A stretch of DNA of 64,000 nucleotides from JANNNF01 sp040385825 (GTDB lineage: Bacteria > Pseudomonadota > Alphaproteobacteria > Rhodobacterales > Rhodobacteraceae): contig JAZKGQ010000022.1 of NCBI GenBank assembly GCA_040385825.1, positions 40,530 to 104,529 of the forward strand. The letters are read 5' to 3'. Positions 42,524-50,414 of this stretch are shown here, one piece after another (position 1 is the first letter of the stretch; every line of letters begins with the position of its first letter). A program made the translations under genes and the position numbers. The notes under the pieces are model-generated. The model was given only the letters and a program-made list of their open reading frames with translations, did not search any database and had not been told where the DNA came from.

Positions 42524-43540
42524 TTACCCCCGGCGTCCGCGCCGCTCACGCTTGGGGTCGCCCGAGGTGTCGCCGGTGCCGTCCGACGCGGACGAGAACC
42601 CGCCCAGACGTTCCGAAATCTGGTCCAGTGTCGGGCGCGGGCCTTGGGGCCGGGTTTCCAGTGCAGCGCGCATCGCCGCCAGATGGACCGGCATCGTGCC
42701 GCAGCACCCCCCGATGATCCGCACCCCGGCATCACGCGCCAGCACCGCATATTCGGCCATCAACTCGGGCGTGCCGTCATAGTGGATATGGCCGTCATGG
42801 TATTTCGGGATGCCCGCATTGCCCTTGGCAACGATGGGCCGTTCCGACCCTTGGGCGGCAAAGCCCAGCACGGTGCGCATCAGGTCGGACGCGCCGACGC
42901 CGCAATTCGCACCAAAGGCCAGCGGCGGGTTCGGCAGTTTTTCCACCATGTCGGCCAGCGCCGCCGAGGTCACGCCCATCATGGTGCGCCCGGCGGTATC
43001 AAAGCTCATGGTGCCGACCCAGGGCATGTCGGCCAGCGCCGCAGCCTCTGCCGCGGCCTTGTATTCCTCAAAGGCCGAGATGGTTTCGACCCACAGCACA
43101 TCGGCGCCGCCCTCTTTCAGGCCTTCGGCCTGTTCGTGGAACATCTCGACTGCCAATTCATGCGTCAGCGTGCCCATGGGCTGAAAAATCTCGCCCGTGG
43201 GGCCGACCGAGCCTGCCACCACGATGCTGCGGCCCGACGCATCGGCAATCTCGCGCCCAAGGGCCGCGCCCACCCGGTTCAGCTCGCGGACCCGGCCTTC
43301 GGCCTGATGCAGTTTCAGGCGGCTGGCGTTGCCGCCGAAGGTGTTGGTCAGAAAGATGTCGGATCCGGCATCGACCGCGCCTTTGTAGAGGGTGCGGATA
43401 TTGTCGGGCTTGTCGAGGTTCCAGAACTCGGGCGGCTCGCCCGAGGACAGGCCCATGTTGAACAGATTGGTGCCGGTGGCCCCATCGGCCAAAAGCCAGT
43501 CACGGGTGGCAAGCAGGCGGGACAGGGCATCGTTTGACAT
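42524..43540 (-). CDS. bmt: Homocysteine S-methyltransferase (betaine-homocysteine methyltransferase family)
   Basis: A 338-residue Zn-dependent TIM-barrel enzyme. It starts MSNDALSRLLATRDWLLADGATG, then LTNTFGGNASRL, and has the zinc cysteines in FGANCGVG and IIGGCCGTMP. It corresponds to the first (homocysteine) module of MetH and is also close to BHMT. It transfers a methyl group to homocysteine from a methyl-corrinoid or directly from a methylated amine such as glycine betaine. The nearby B12 protein favours the corrinoid route, but the betaine-type locus at 54-62 kb keeps the other open. The start at 43540 is set by the family N-terminus; 43603 is also in frame. Confidence 0.88.
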   Translation of the reverse strand: MSNDALSRLLATRDWLLADGATGTNLFNMGLSSGEPPEFWNLDKPDNIRTLYKGAVDAGSDIFLTNTFGGNASRLKLHQAEGRVRELNRVGAALGREIADASGRSIVVAGSVGPTGEIFQPMGTLTHELAVEMFHEQAEGLKEGGADVLWVETISAFEEYKAAAEAAALADMPWVGTMSFDTAGRTMMGVTSAALADMVEKLPNPPLAFGANCGVGASDLMRTVLGFAAQGSERPIVAKGNAGIPKYHDGHIHYDGTPELMAEYAVLARDAGVRIIGGCCGTMPVHLAAMRAALETRPQGPRPTLDQISERLGGFSSASDGTGDTSGDPKRERRGRRG

Positions 43541-44235
43541 GCGGGCAAGACCTTTGGCAAAGGGGCGGCGCGCAGGCGCCAACGTTGCATCCTCCTGTGC
43601 CATGACTGCCGCGCCGTGGCAATTTCATATTCTGTGACGGCGGGGTCGGGACGGTGCGCGCGGGGCAGCGGCGGCGGGTGGCGGATGGCCCAGACAAGCA
43701 GCGCCGCAGCAAGGGCAAGGGCGGGCCGATGCGGCGCGCACAGGTACAAAGGCTGCCAGTCTGGCGCGAAGGCTTGCTTGAACTGCGCAAGGCCCTGGGT
43801 CTGCAAACGGCGCGCCAGCCAGCCGGTGCCGCGCGGCATCGGGGGCGCATCGGCAAAGCCGTGGACCGGCGCTGCGGCCAGCGACAGCCGGGGCACGCCG
43901 TCCTGCGCAGCGGCGGTCAGCGCCGCCAGGATCAGCGCATGCGCGGTGCCATCAGGGGCGGCAGGGTCGGGGCGCAGCAGATCCAGCGCCCATTCGCTGC
44001 CTGTGGCGTGAAAGCTGGCAAACCCCACCAGCCGCCCCTGCGCCCAGGCGGCGAACACCCGTTGCCGCGCGACATGGGCCGGGGCGAAGCGGCCCATGGA
44101 AAAGCCATGCTCGCCGCCATGGGCCGCCCTCCACCGGGCATTCAGCGCGGCCATGTCGGCCAGCGGCGGCGTGGCTGCGGGATGGGCGGCCACGCCTGCG
44201 GCGGCTGAAGCCAGCGAGGAGTCATCATGCGACGT
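43348..44235 (-). CDS. mprF: MprF C-terminal part (DUF2156), disrupted by assembly gap
   Basis: An open frame whose first 220 or so residues match the end of the DUF2156 catalytic domain of phosphatidylglycerol lysyltransferase: LADMAALNARWRAAHGGEHGFSMGRF, GFASFHATGSEWALDLLRP, FKQAFAPDWQPLYL. Two oddities stand out. The frame meets a stop at 44236-44238, only 12 nt from the N run, so the contig edge is probably faulty. At the other end it continues past a natural-looking end near 43620 into bmt in another frame (193 nt overlap), which suggests a frameshift near 43660 or a real long tail. Together with 44260-45499 it forms one gene. Confidence 0.6.
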   Translation of the reverse strand, partial: TSHDDSSLASAAAGVAAHPAATPPLADMAALNARWRAAHGGEHGFSMGRFAPAHVARQRVFAAWAQGRLVGFASFHATGSEWALDLLRPDPAAPDGTAHALILAALTAAAQDGVPRLSLAAAPVHGFADAPPMPRGTGWLARRLQTQGLAQFKQAFAPDWQPLYLCAPHRPALALAAALLVWAIRHPPPLPRAHRPDPAVTEYEIATARQSWHRRMQRWRLRAAPLPKVLPACQTMPCPACLPPVTGFWPMGPPAPICSTWACPRASRPSSGTSTSPTISAPSTKARSMPDPTSF

Positions 44236-44249
44236 TTACATCTGGTCGA

Positions 44250-44259
44250 NNNNNNNNNN
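44250..44259. other. Assembly gap (10 Ns)
   Basis: Ten Ns inside the mprF gene. True gap length is unknown. Flanking bases, especially 44236-44249, may be unreliable. Confidence 0.99.
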
Positions 44260-45499
44260 CACGGGCGGGGGTGGTCAGGCTGAAGCTGCCCGGTTGCAAC
44301 CAGGCCTCCTTCGCCACCAGCCGCACGGCAAACCCCGCACGGCGGGCGGCGACCGCCAGACGGGCCGGGCATTTGTACAAGACCGGCCAGCGGGTTTGCG
44401 CCCGCGCCGCCTGACGCAAGCCGCGCAGCGCCGTGGCCGGGGGCATCTTGCCAATCGGGTCCCGCAGCGCGACCAGACACAGCGCCAGGCGGCCAGTCAT
44501 CAGATGGCCCGCCGGTTCGCGCGAGTCCGGCCGCAGCGGCAGGGCGTGCAACTGCCCCTGATGCAGCAACTGGGCTTCGGCAAACCCATGGCGCAGGTCG
44601 GGGATCCGGGCGGCGACATCAGGGCGCGCCGTCAGCAAAAGCGCGCCACCCAAGATGGCCGGGCCTGCGTAATAGACGGCGCGGAAGGCCAGAATGGCCG
44701 CCAGACCGGCGGCTTCCGGATGCGGGGGCAGCAGCGCCAGCAGGCACAGCTCGAACGCGCCGACCCCGGCAGGACTGCCCGACACAAGACCCGCGCCATA
44801 GGCCAGCAGAAAGGCGGGCATCAGGGTGGCCAGCGCCATGTCCCCCGGCATCAGCGCCCAGAGCGCCACCCCTGCCATCAGCGTGTCCACCGCCGCCAGC
44901 AGCAGCAGAACGACTGCTGTGCCGATGTGGGGCAGGGGCAGGCGACTTAAGGCAAGCCCGATCAGCGCCAGACCGGCCACCCCCAGCACGACCAGCGCCG
45001 CCGCCTGGAAGGGGGCGCCGGGCAGCAGGGTCAGCGTGGTCGCCGTCACCACCGACCAGCCCGCCAGAAAGCTGACCGTGACAGCCCCGGTGATCCGCGT
45101 CGCCTGCCACAGGCCAAGGCCGGGCAGCATCCGCCAGCGCACCAGCGCGCCGGTGATCAGCCCCAGCCCGATCGTCTGCGAAACCGCAATCGCGGCAAAG
45201 CCCGCCCGCCGCACCCGCCGCGGGTCGCAGCCGGTGCCAAGATGCCGGTGGATCGCGCCGTCATGGCGCGCTGCGGCCCAGAAGCTGATCGCGGTGGCCA
45301 GCAACGCCAGCCCCCAGGCCCGCGGCGGCATCAGCGCAAGACTGTCGGCGACCTGGCCCGGATCGACCCCGGCCAGCCTGCGGACCAGCAGCCACACCAG
45401 CCCCGCCGCCAACAGCCCCGACAGCGCGATCCTGCCCCAGGCCAGGCCCGCAGGCCGCCCCGGTCGCGCAACTGCCCTTGTGTCTTGCCCGCTGCGCAC
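44260..45499 (-). CDS. mprF: MprF N-terminal part: lysylphosphatidylglycerol synthase/flippase membrane domain
   Basis: About 413 residues before the gap. The GTG start (45499) is followed by roughly eight hydrophobic helices of the UPF0104 type (for example GLLAAGLVWLLVRRLAG, FAAIAVSQTIGLGLITGAL, LAYGAGLVSGSPAGVGAFEL). The beginning of the DUF2156 transferase domain follows (LVALRDPIGK, RWPVLYKCP, FSLTTPAR) and runs into the N run. MprF adds lysine or alanine to phosphatidylglycerol and flips the product, lowering envelope negative charge and sensitivity to cationic peptides. Confidence 0.85.
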
Positions 45500-45625
45500 G
45501 CCGCCCGCCCCCTTGCCTGTCAGGCTTCGGGTCTAGCGGCGGCGGGTTCAGGATTGCTTAACAGCTAAAATGCGCAGGATTTATGCGCCAAGGGCCGCGC
45601 CGTGCCTGCATTCACCAAACGAAAA

Positions 45626-45653
45626 GCCGCGCCCCGGCTGGCGGGGACGCGGC
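45626..45653 (-). terminator. Terminator of the DUF1476 gene
   Basis: GCCGCGCCCCG (45626-45636) pairs with CGGGGACGCGGC (45642-45653, one bulge). TTTTCG follows on the minus strand. Confidence 0.82.
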
Positions 45654-45681
45654 GATGACTGCCAGACCCGGTGCTGAACGA

Positions 45682-45996
45682 TCAGAGTTCGGTCATCAAC
45701 TGGCCCTTGGCCAGCGGCAACAGCTCGGCCAGCTTGGCGCGGATCTCCTCGGCGCCGGCCTTGCCTGCCAGATCTGCGGCGACCTTGCGGATCACGTCTT
45801 CGCTGCCGGCCTCGGCGAAATCGGCCTGCACCACGGTCATGGCATAGGCGGCAGCCTCGTCACCGTCCTTGCCCATCAGGCCAGCCGCCCAAAGGCCCAG
45901 CAACTTGTTGGCGCGCGCCCCTGCGCGAAACTGCATGTCTGCATCATGGGCGAACTTGTTCTCGAAAGCGGCTTCGCGGTCGTCGAAAGTGGTCAT
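45682..45996 (-). CDS. ATP synthase inhibitor subunit zeta (DUF1476)
   Basis: A 104-residue soluble helical protein starting MTTFDDREAAFENKFAHDAD with KLLGLWAAGLMG. This matches DUF1476, known in Paracoccus denitrificans as the zeta subunit that blocks reverse rotation of F1Fo-ATPase through its N-terminal segment. It is divergent from purC, a conserved arrangement in Rhodobacterales. Confidence 0.92.
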   Translation of the reverse strand: MTTFDDREAAFENKFAHDADMQFRAGARANKLLGLWAAGLMGKDGDEAAAYAMTVVQADFAEAGSEDVIRKVAADLAGKAGAEEIRAKLAELLPLAKGQLMTEL

Positions 45997-46191
45997 GGTC
46001 GCCTCTGTGTGGTGAATGGGTTGTCCTTCATATGCCCCGCTGCACCTTTTCGTGCAAGAGTGGCGCACCCGAATTGCCCGCCGACGAGGCCTCGCCACCG
46101 CTTGCCGCCGCCTGCTGCATATCGTATAGCCCGAAACCGAAGGCGAGGGGTGGCAAATGCCGCCCCCTTTGCCATTTGCATCGGAGAGTTC

Positions 46192-46968
46192 ATGGCGCGG
46201 CGCAAGAAGGTGTACGAGGGCAAGGCAAAAATCCTGTATGAAGGGCCTGAACCGGGAACACTGATCCAGTACTTCAAGGATGACGGGGCGTCGATGCCGA
46301 CGGCGGCGGTGCCTGCGGCGGTCGAAGGCAAGGGCGTGCTGAACAACCGGCTGTCGGAATTCTTCATGTCGGGGCTGAACGCCATCGGCGTGCCGACCCA
46401 TTTCATCCGCCGCATCAACATGCGCGAACAACTGGTGCGGATGGCGGAAATCATCCCGCTGGAAGTGGTGGTGCGCAACTTTGCGGCAGGCGAGATCTCG
46501 ACCAAGCTGGGGATTCCCGAAGGCACGGCCCTGCCGCGCCCGATCGTGGAATATTACTTCAAGGACGAAAAGCTTGGCTCGCCGATGGTGGCCGAGGAAC
46601 ATATCGTCGCCTTCGGCTGGGCCACCCAGCAGGATCTTGACGACATGGTGGCCCTTGCCCTGCGGGTGAACGACTTTCTGTCGGGTGTGATGATGGGGGT
46701 GGGCATCCGCCTTGCCGATTTCCGCATCGAGGTGGGCCGGGTCTGGGAAGGCGATTACATGCGCCTGATCGTGGCCGACGAGATCAGCCCCGACAGTTGC
46801 CGCTTGTGGGACATGCGGGCGCAAGCCGACCGGGGCCAGCCCGAGCGGGACGGATCGCCGGTGGCTGAGCCGGGGCCGCTGGCCGATGTCTATACCGAGC
46901 TTGCCCGCCGCCTGGGGGTGCTGCCGTCCAACGTAACCCACACCACCAAGCCGACCCTGATCAACTGA
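46192..46968 (+). CDS. purC: SAICAR synthase PurC
   Basis: Purine synthesis enzyme joining aspartate to CAIR. The 258 residues contain KVYEGKAKILYEG, the long GVLNNRLSEFFM stretch, PLEVVVRNFAAGE, LADFRIEVGR and ADEISPDSCRLWD. The ATG 46192 has GGAGAG upstream and gives the family N-terminus. Confidence 0.96.
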   Translation: MARRKKVYEGKAKILYEGPEPGTLIQYFKDDGASMPTAAVPAAVEGKGVLNNRLSEFFMSGLNAIGVPTHFIRRINMREQLVRMAEIIPLEVVVRNFAAGEISTKLGIPEGTALPRPIVEYYFKDEKLGSPMVAEEHIVAFGWATQQDLDDMVALALRVNDFLSGVMMGVGIRLADFRIEVGRVWEGDYMRLIVADEISPDSCRLWDMRAQADRGQPERDGSPVAEPGPLADVYTELARRLGVLPSNVTHTTKPTLIN

Positions 46969-47046
46969 CACCTTGCCCCGGCCGGGGCAGGGCGCTAAGC
47001 CCGCCCCCATTGCCGTGCGCCACCCAAAGCCCCAGAGGATATGCCC

Positions 47047-47286
47047 ATGAAAGCCCGCGTCACCGTCATGCTGAAATCCGGCGTTCTGGACCCGCAGGGC
47101 GAGGCGGTGAAACACGCGCTCGGGTCTTTGGGCTTTGCCGGCGTCAATGGCGTGCGGCAGGGCAAGGTGATCGAACTGGATCTGGCCCACAGCGATGCGG
47201 CCAAGGCCGAGGCCGATGTGAAGGCGATGTGCGAAAAGCTGCTGGCGAACACGGTGATCGAAGGCTACCGCGTCGAGATTCTTTGA
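47047..47286 (+). CDS. purS: FGAM synthase subunit PurS
   Basis: A small (79-residue) subunit that assembles with PurL and PurQ to convert FGAR to FGAM. It starts KARVTVMLKSGVLDPQGEAV and ends NTVIEGYRVEIL. I prefer the second ATG (47047), because AGAGGA sits 7 nt before it and only 2 nt before the first (47041). purQ and purL are not in the window. Confidence 0.93.
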   Translation: MKARVTVMLKSGVLDPQGEAVKHALGSLGFAGVNGVRQGKVIELDLAHSDAAKAEADVKAMCEKLLANTVIEGYRVEIL

Positions 47287-47296
47287 TTTGATCTTG

Positions 47297-47323
47297 GGAT
47301 GGGCAGATTGCCCATCCTACGGG
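47297..47323 (+). repeat. Short palindromic repeat GGATGGGCA-n3-TGCCCATCC, copy 3
   Basis: A 9-bp perfect stem (47297-47305 with 47309-47317) followed by TACGGG. It is the same element as 22391-22414 and 35798-35844, and lies 10 nt after the purS stop. Confidence 0.65.
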
Positions 47324-47421
47324 ACCGCACATTTTCCGCTTGAAAACCGCCACGACCCGGCGCATAGGACGCACCGGATGCCTGCGCCGTACTCGCGGGC
47401 CCTACCCTTATTGGAGAGACC

Positions 47422-47640
47422 ATGGCCAAGGAAGACATTCTCGAATTCCCCGGTGTCGTCAAGGAACTCTTGCCAAACGCGACATTCAAGGTCGAACTCG
47501 AAAATGGCCATGAATTGATCGCAGTGATGGCAGGCAAGATGCGCAAGAACCGCATCCGCGTTCTGGCAGGCGACAAGGTACAGGTGGAAATGACCCCCTA
47601 TGACCTGTCGAAAGGCCGCATCAACTATCGTTTCAAGTAA
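47422..47640 (+). CDS. infA: Translation initiation factor IF-1
   Basis: A 72-residue OB-fold protein starting MAKEDILEFPGVVKELLPN and ending YDLSKGRINYRFK. GGAGAG precedes the ATG. It is the first gene of the conserved infA-maf-rng-yacG block. Confidence 0.98.
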   Translation: MAKEDILEFPGVVKELLPNATFKVELENGHELIAVMAGKMRKNRIRVLAGDKVQVEMTPYDLSKGRINYRFK

Positions 47641-47646
47641 CTGACC

Positions 47647-48222
47647 TTGCGGTTCATTCTGGGATCAGGCAGCCCGCGCCGGCTGGAATTGCTGGCGCAG
47701 ATTGGTGTGGTGCCGGATGCCGTGCTGCCCCCCGACATTGACGAAGACTCCAAGCGTGCCGAACTGCCCTTGCCCTATGCCTGCCGTCTGGCGCGGGAAA
47801 AGGCGCAAGCCGTGGTGGCGGGGCCGGATGACATCGTGCTGTGCGCCGATACCACGGTGGCGCTTGGCCGCCGCATCCTGGGCAAGCCTGCGGATGCAGG
47901 CCAGGCGGCGGCGTTCCTGACCGCGCTTGGTGGCCGCCGTCATCAGGTGATCACCGCCGTTGCCCTGCGCCGGGGCGACCGGCTGTGGGAGCGGCACAGC
48001 ATCAGCGCGGTGAAAATGAAACGCCTGTCGGATGTCGAGCTGAACGCCTATCTTGAGAGTGGCGAATGGCAGGGCAAGGCCGGGGCCTACGCCATTCAGG
48101 GCATGGCGGGCGCGTTCATTCCGTGGATCTCGGGCAGCTTTACCGGCATCGTGGGCCTGCCCCTGGCCGAAACCTCGGCCCTGCTGTCGGCAGCGGGCCA
48201 CCCGCTTTGGAGGCGTGCATGA
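47647..48222 (+). CDS. maf: Maf-like nucleoside triphosphate pyrophosphatase
   Basis: A house-cleaning pyrophosphatase for modified or canonical NTPs. The 191 residues start RFILGSGSPRRLELLAQIG and contain LCADTTVALGRRILGKP and GAYAIQGMAG. The only good start is TTG 47647, 7 nt after infA, so translation is likely coupled. Its stop overlaps the rng start by ATGA. Confidence 0.94.
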   Translation: MRFILGSGSPRRLELLAQIGVVPDAVLPPDIDEDSKRAELPLPYACRLAREKAQAVVAGPDDIVLCADTTVALGRRILGKPADAGQAAAFLTALGGRRHQVITAVALRRGDRLWERHSISAVKMKRLSDVELNAYLESGEWQGKAGAYAIQGMAGAFIPWISGSFTGIVGLPLAETSALLSAAGHPLWRRA

Positions 48223-49259
48223 TCGGCCGTGTGGTGTGTCTTGATGAGCTTGCAGGCCGCCCCGCTGCGGCCCTGATGGTGGACGGCCTGTTGCAGGATC
48301 TGGCGATCGATCCGGCAGGCGACGTGGCGATGCCGGGCGCGATCTACCGCGCGGTGGCCGACCGTCCCGTCAAGGGGCAGGGCGGCATCTTCGTGACCCT
48401 GCCCGGCGGCAGCACCGGGTTCTTGCGGCAAATCTCGGGCATCAGCCCCGGTCAGCGTATCCTTGTGCAGGTGTCGGGCACGTCCGAGGCGGGCAAGGCG
48501 GTGCCTGTCACTCACCGTTTGCTGTTCAAGTCGCGCTTTGCCATCATCACTCCGGGCGCGCCCGGCCTGAACATCTCGCGCCGGATCAAGGACGAGGATC
48601 AGCGCGCCGAACTGGACGCGATGGCAAAGGCGGGTATGGCGGGGGCGGCTGAAACCCTGGGGCTGATCCTGCGATCCGCCTGCCATGAGGCCGAAGATGA
48701 CGCGATCTTCGAGGACATCGCCGCGATGCGGGGTCTGGCCGAGGCGGTTCTGGCCGATCTGAACGGGGCGCCCGAACTGCTGGTCGATGGTCCCGGCGCG
48801 CATGACGTGGCGTTCCGCGACTGGCTCGACCCCGCCCCGGACGAGGTGGTGACCGACGCGGGCTGCTTTGAGACGCACAACGTGCTGGACCTGATCGATG
48901 CCCTGCGCACGCCACGGGTGGACCTTGCGGGCGGCGGTCACATGATGCTGGAACCCACCCGCGCGCTGGTGGCGGTGGATGTGAACACCGGGCCGGACAC
49001 CAGCCCTGCCGCCAGCCTCAAGGTCAACATCGCAGCCGCCCGCGATCTGCCGCGCCAGTTGCGCCTGCGGGGGCTGGGGGGGCAAGTGGTGGTCGATTTC
49101 GCGCCGATGCCGAAACGCGACCGCGCCATTCTGGACCAGGTGCTGAAGGCCGCCTTCAAGGGCGAGGCCGAGGTCAACCTTGCCGGCTGGACCACGCTTG
49201 GCCTGTACGAGATCACCCGCAAGCGCGACCGTTTGCCCATCGCGGACCTGCTGGCATGA
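48219..49259 (+). CDS. rng: Ribonuclease E/G family protein (short form)
   Basis: A 346-residue protein with the S1-like N-terminal part, IFVTLPGGSTGFLR, KSRFAIITPG, NISRRIKDEDQRAEL and the catalytic DNase I-like region ALVAVDVNTG with VVDFAPMPKRDR. It is clearly shorter than E. coli RNase G (~490) and lacks the zinc-link cysteines and RNase E C-terminal scaffold. The missing zinc link may alter oligomerisation. It overlaps maf and yacG by ATGA. Confidence 0.88.
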   Translation: MIGRVVCLDELAGRPAAALMVDGLLQDLAIDPAGDVAMPGAIYRAVADRPVKGQGGIFVTLPGGSTGFLRQISGISPGQRILVQVSGTSEAGKAVPVTHRLLFKSRFAIITPGAPGLNISRRIKDEDQRAELDAMAKAGMAGAAETLGLILRSACHEAEDDAIFEDIAAMRGLAEAVLADLNGAPELLVDGPGAHDVAFRDWLDPAPDEVVTDAGCFETHNVLDLIDALRTPRVDLAGGGHMMLEPTRALVAVDVNTGPDTSPAASLKVNIAAARDLPRQLRLRGLGGQVVVDFAPMPKRDRAILDQVLKAAFKGEAEVNLAGWTTLGLYEITRKRDRLPIADLLA

Positions 49260-49441
49260 CCTGCCCGATCTGCGCGCGCAAACCCGACCCGGCCTACCGC
49301 CCGTTCTGTTCGCGCCGCTGTGCGGACGTGGATCTGGCAAAATGGCTGAACGGATCCTACGCGATTCCCGTGCAGGCCGTGGACGACGAGGGGTCGAGCG
49401 ACGGCCCCGAACAGGGCACCGCCCCACCCCGCCCACAATAG
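49256..49441 (+). CDS. yacG: DNA gyrase inhibitor YacG
   Basis: A 61-residue zinc protein. It starts MTCPICARKP, with CPIC and FCSRRC giving the four cysteines and DLAKWLNGSY the family helix. The acidic, proline-rich tail is typical. Coupled to rng. Confidence 0.95.
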   Translation: MTCPICARKPDPAYRPFCSRRCADVDLAKWLNGSYAIPVQAVDDEGSSDGPEQGTAPPRPQ

Positions 49442-49538
49442 CCACGATCCGCGTCGATTTTTTCCACCAACCCTCTGGACAGCCCCGCCCGCCTGACGTA
49501 TCACCCGCCGACCAAGCGACACCACCTGTCGCAACAGT

Positions 49539-49614
49539 GCCCGGATAGCTCAGTTGGTAGAGCAGCGGATTGAAAATCCGCGTGTCGCTGGTTCGATTCC
49601 GGCTCCGGGCACCA
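49539..49614 (+). tRNA. tRNA-Phe (GAA anticodon)
   Basis: A complete 76-nt cloverleaf with acceptor GCCCGGA/TCCGGGC, D loop AGTTGGTA, anticodon loop TTGAAAA (GAA), T loop TTCGATT and encoded CCA. It ends the conserved infA-yacG block. Confidence 0.97.
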
Positions 49615-49754
49615 CTATAATTCCATGCCGCTACAACATGTTACCCTGCAAGGCCCGGAATGTCCGGTCTCGCTTTCCTGGCATCAGGCGTTGCGTTTGC
49701 GGTGCTTGTGCTGTCTGTCTGGCGGATGGGGTGGTCCTTGGTGGCGGGGTCCGG

Positions 49755-50414
49755 ATGCGTATTTTGCTTGTCGAGGATGATCCGGGGCTGGGGGCTGCCG
49801 TGCGGGACCACATGCGCGCGTCGGGCCATCTGGCCGACTGGCTGACCACGCTTGCCGATGCCTGGGCTGCGGCGGGGACGGTGGGGTATGACCTGATCCT
49901 GCTGGATCTTGCCCTGCCCGATGGCGCGGGCCTGGGCTTTCTGGCGCGGTTGCGCGGGGCGGGGCAGACGGTGCCGGTCATCATCCTGACCGCCCGCGAC
50001 CAGATCACCGACCGGATTGCCGGGCTGAACGCCGGGGCGGACGACTATCTGGTGAAGCCTTTCGATCTTGCCGAACTGGGCGCGCGGATCGGGGCGGTGT
50101 CGCGCCGCCATGGCGGCAATGCCGGCCCCCGGACGGTGATCGGCGGCCTGACCGTCGACATGGCCGCGCGGCGGATCACCGGGGCGCAGGGCGACATCGC
50201 GCTGACGCAGCGCGAATGGGTGATCTTCGAGGCCTTTCTGAACCGGCCGGGGCAAGTGATCCCGAAATCCACGCTGGAGGATCAGCTCTATTCCTTTGAT
50301 GCCGAGGTCGAGAGCAACACCATCGAAGTCTACGTCAGCCGCCTGCGCAAGAAACTGGGGCCGGGGGTGATCGAGACGCAGCGCGGGCTTGGCTATCGGT
50401 TGTCGGCCCCATGA
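49755..50414 (+). CDS. Response regulator, OmpR/PmrA (QseB-like) family
   Basis: A 219-residue two-domain regulator. The receiver domain has EDD at residues 8-10, phospho-acceptor Asp51 in LLDLALPDG and KPFDL. The C-terminal winged helix shows LTQREWVIFEAFLNRPGQV and SNTIEVYVSRLRKKLG. It overlaps the histidine kinase gene by 4 nt and heads an operon with eptA and dgkA, so lipid A modification is its likely target. ATG 49755 gives the family start. Confidence 0.92.
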   Translation: MRILLVEDDPGLGAAVRDHMRASGHLADWLTTLADAWAAAGTVGYDLILLDLALPDGAGLGFLARLRGAGQTVPVIILTARDQITDRIAGLNAGADDYLVKPFDLAELGARIGAVSRRHGGNAGPRTVIGGLTVDMAARRITGAQGDIALTQREWVIFEAFLNRPGQVIPKSTLEDQLYSFDAEVESNTIEVYVSRLRKKLGPGVIETQRGLGYRLSAP

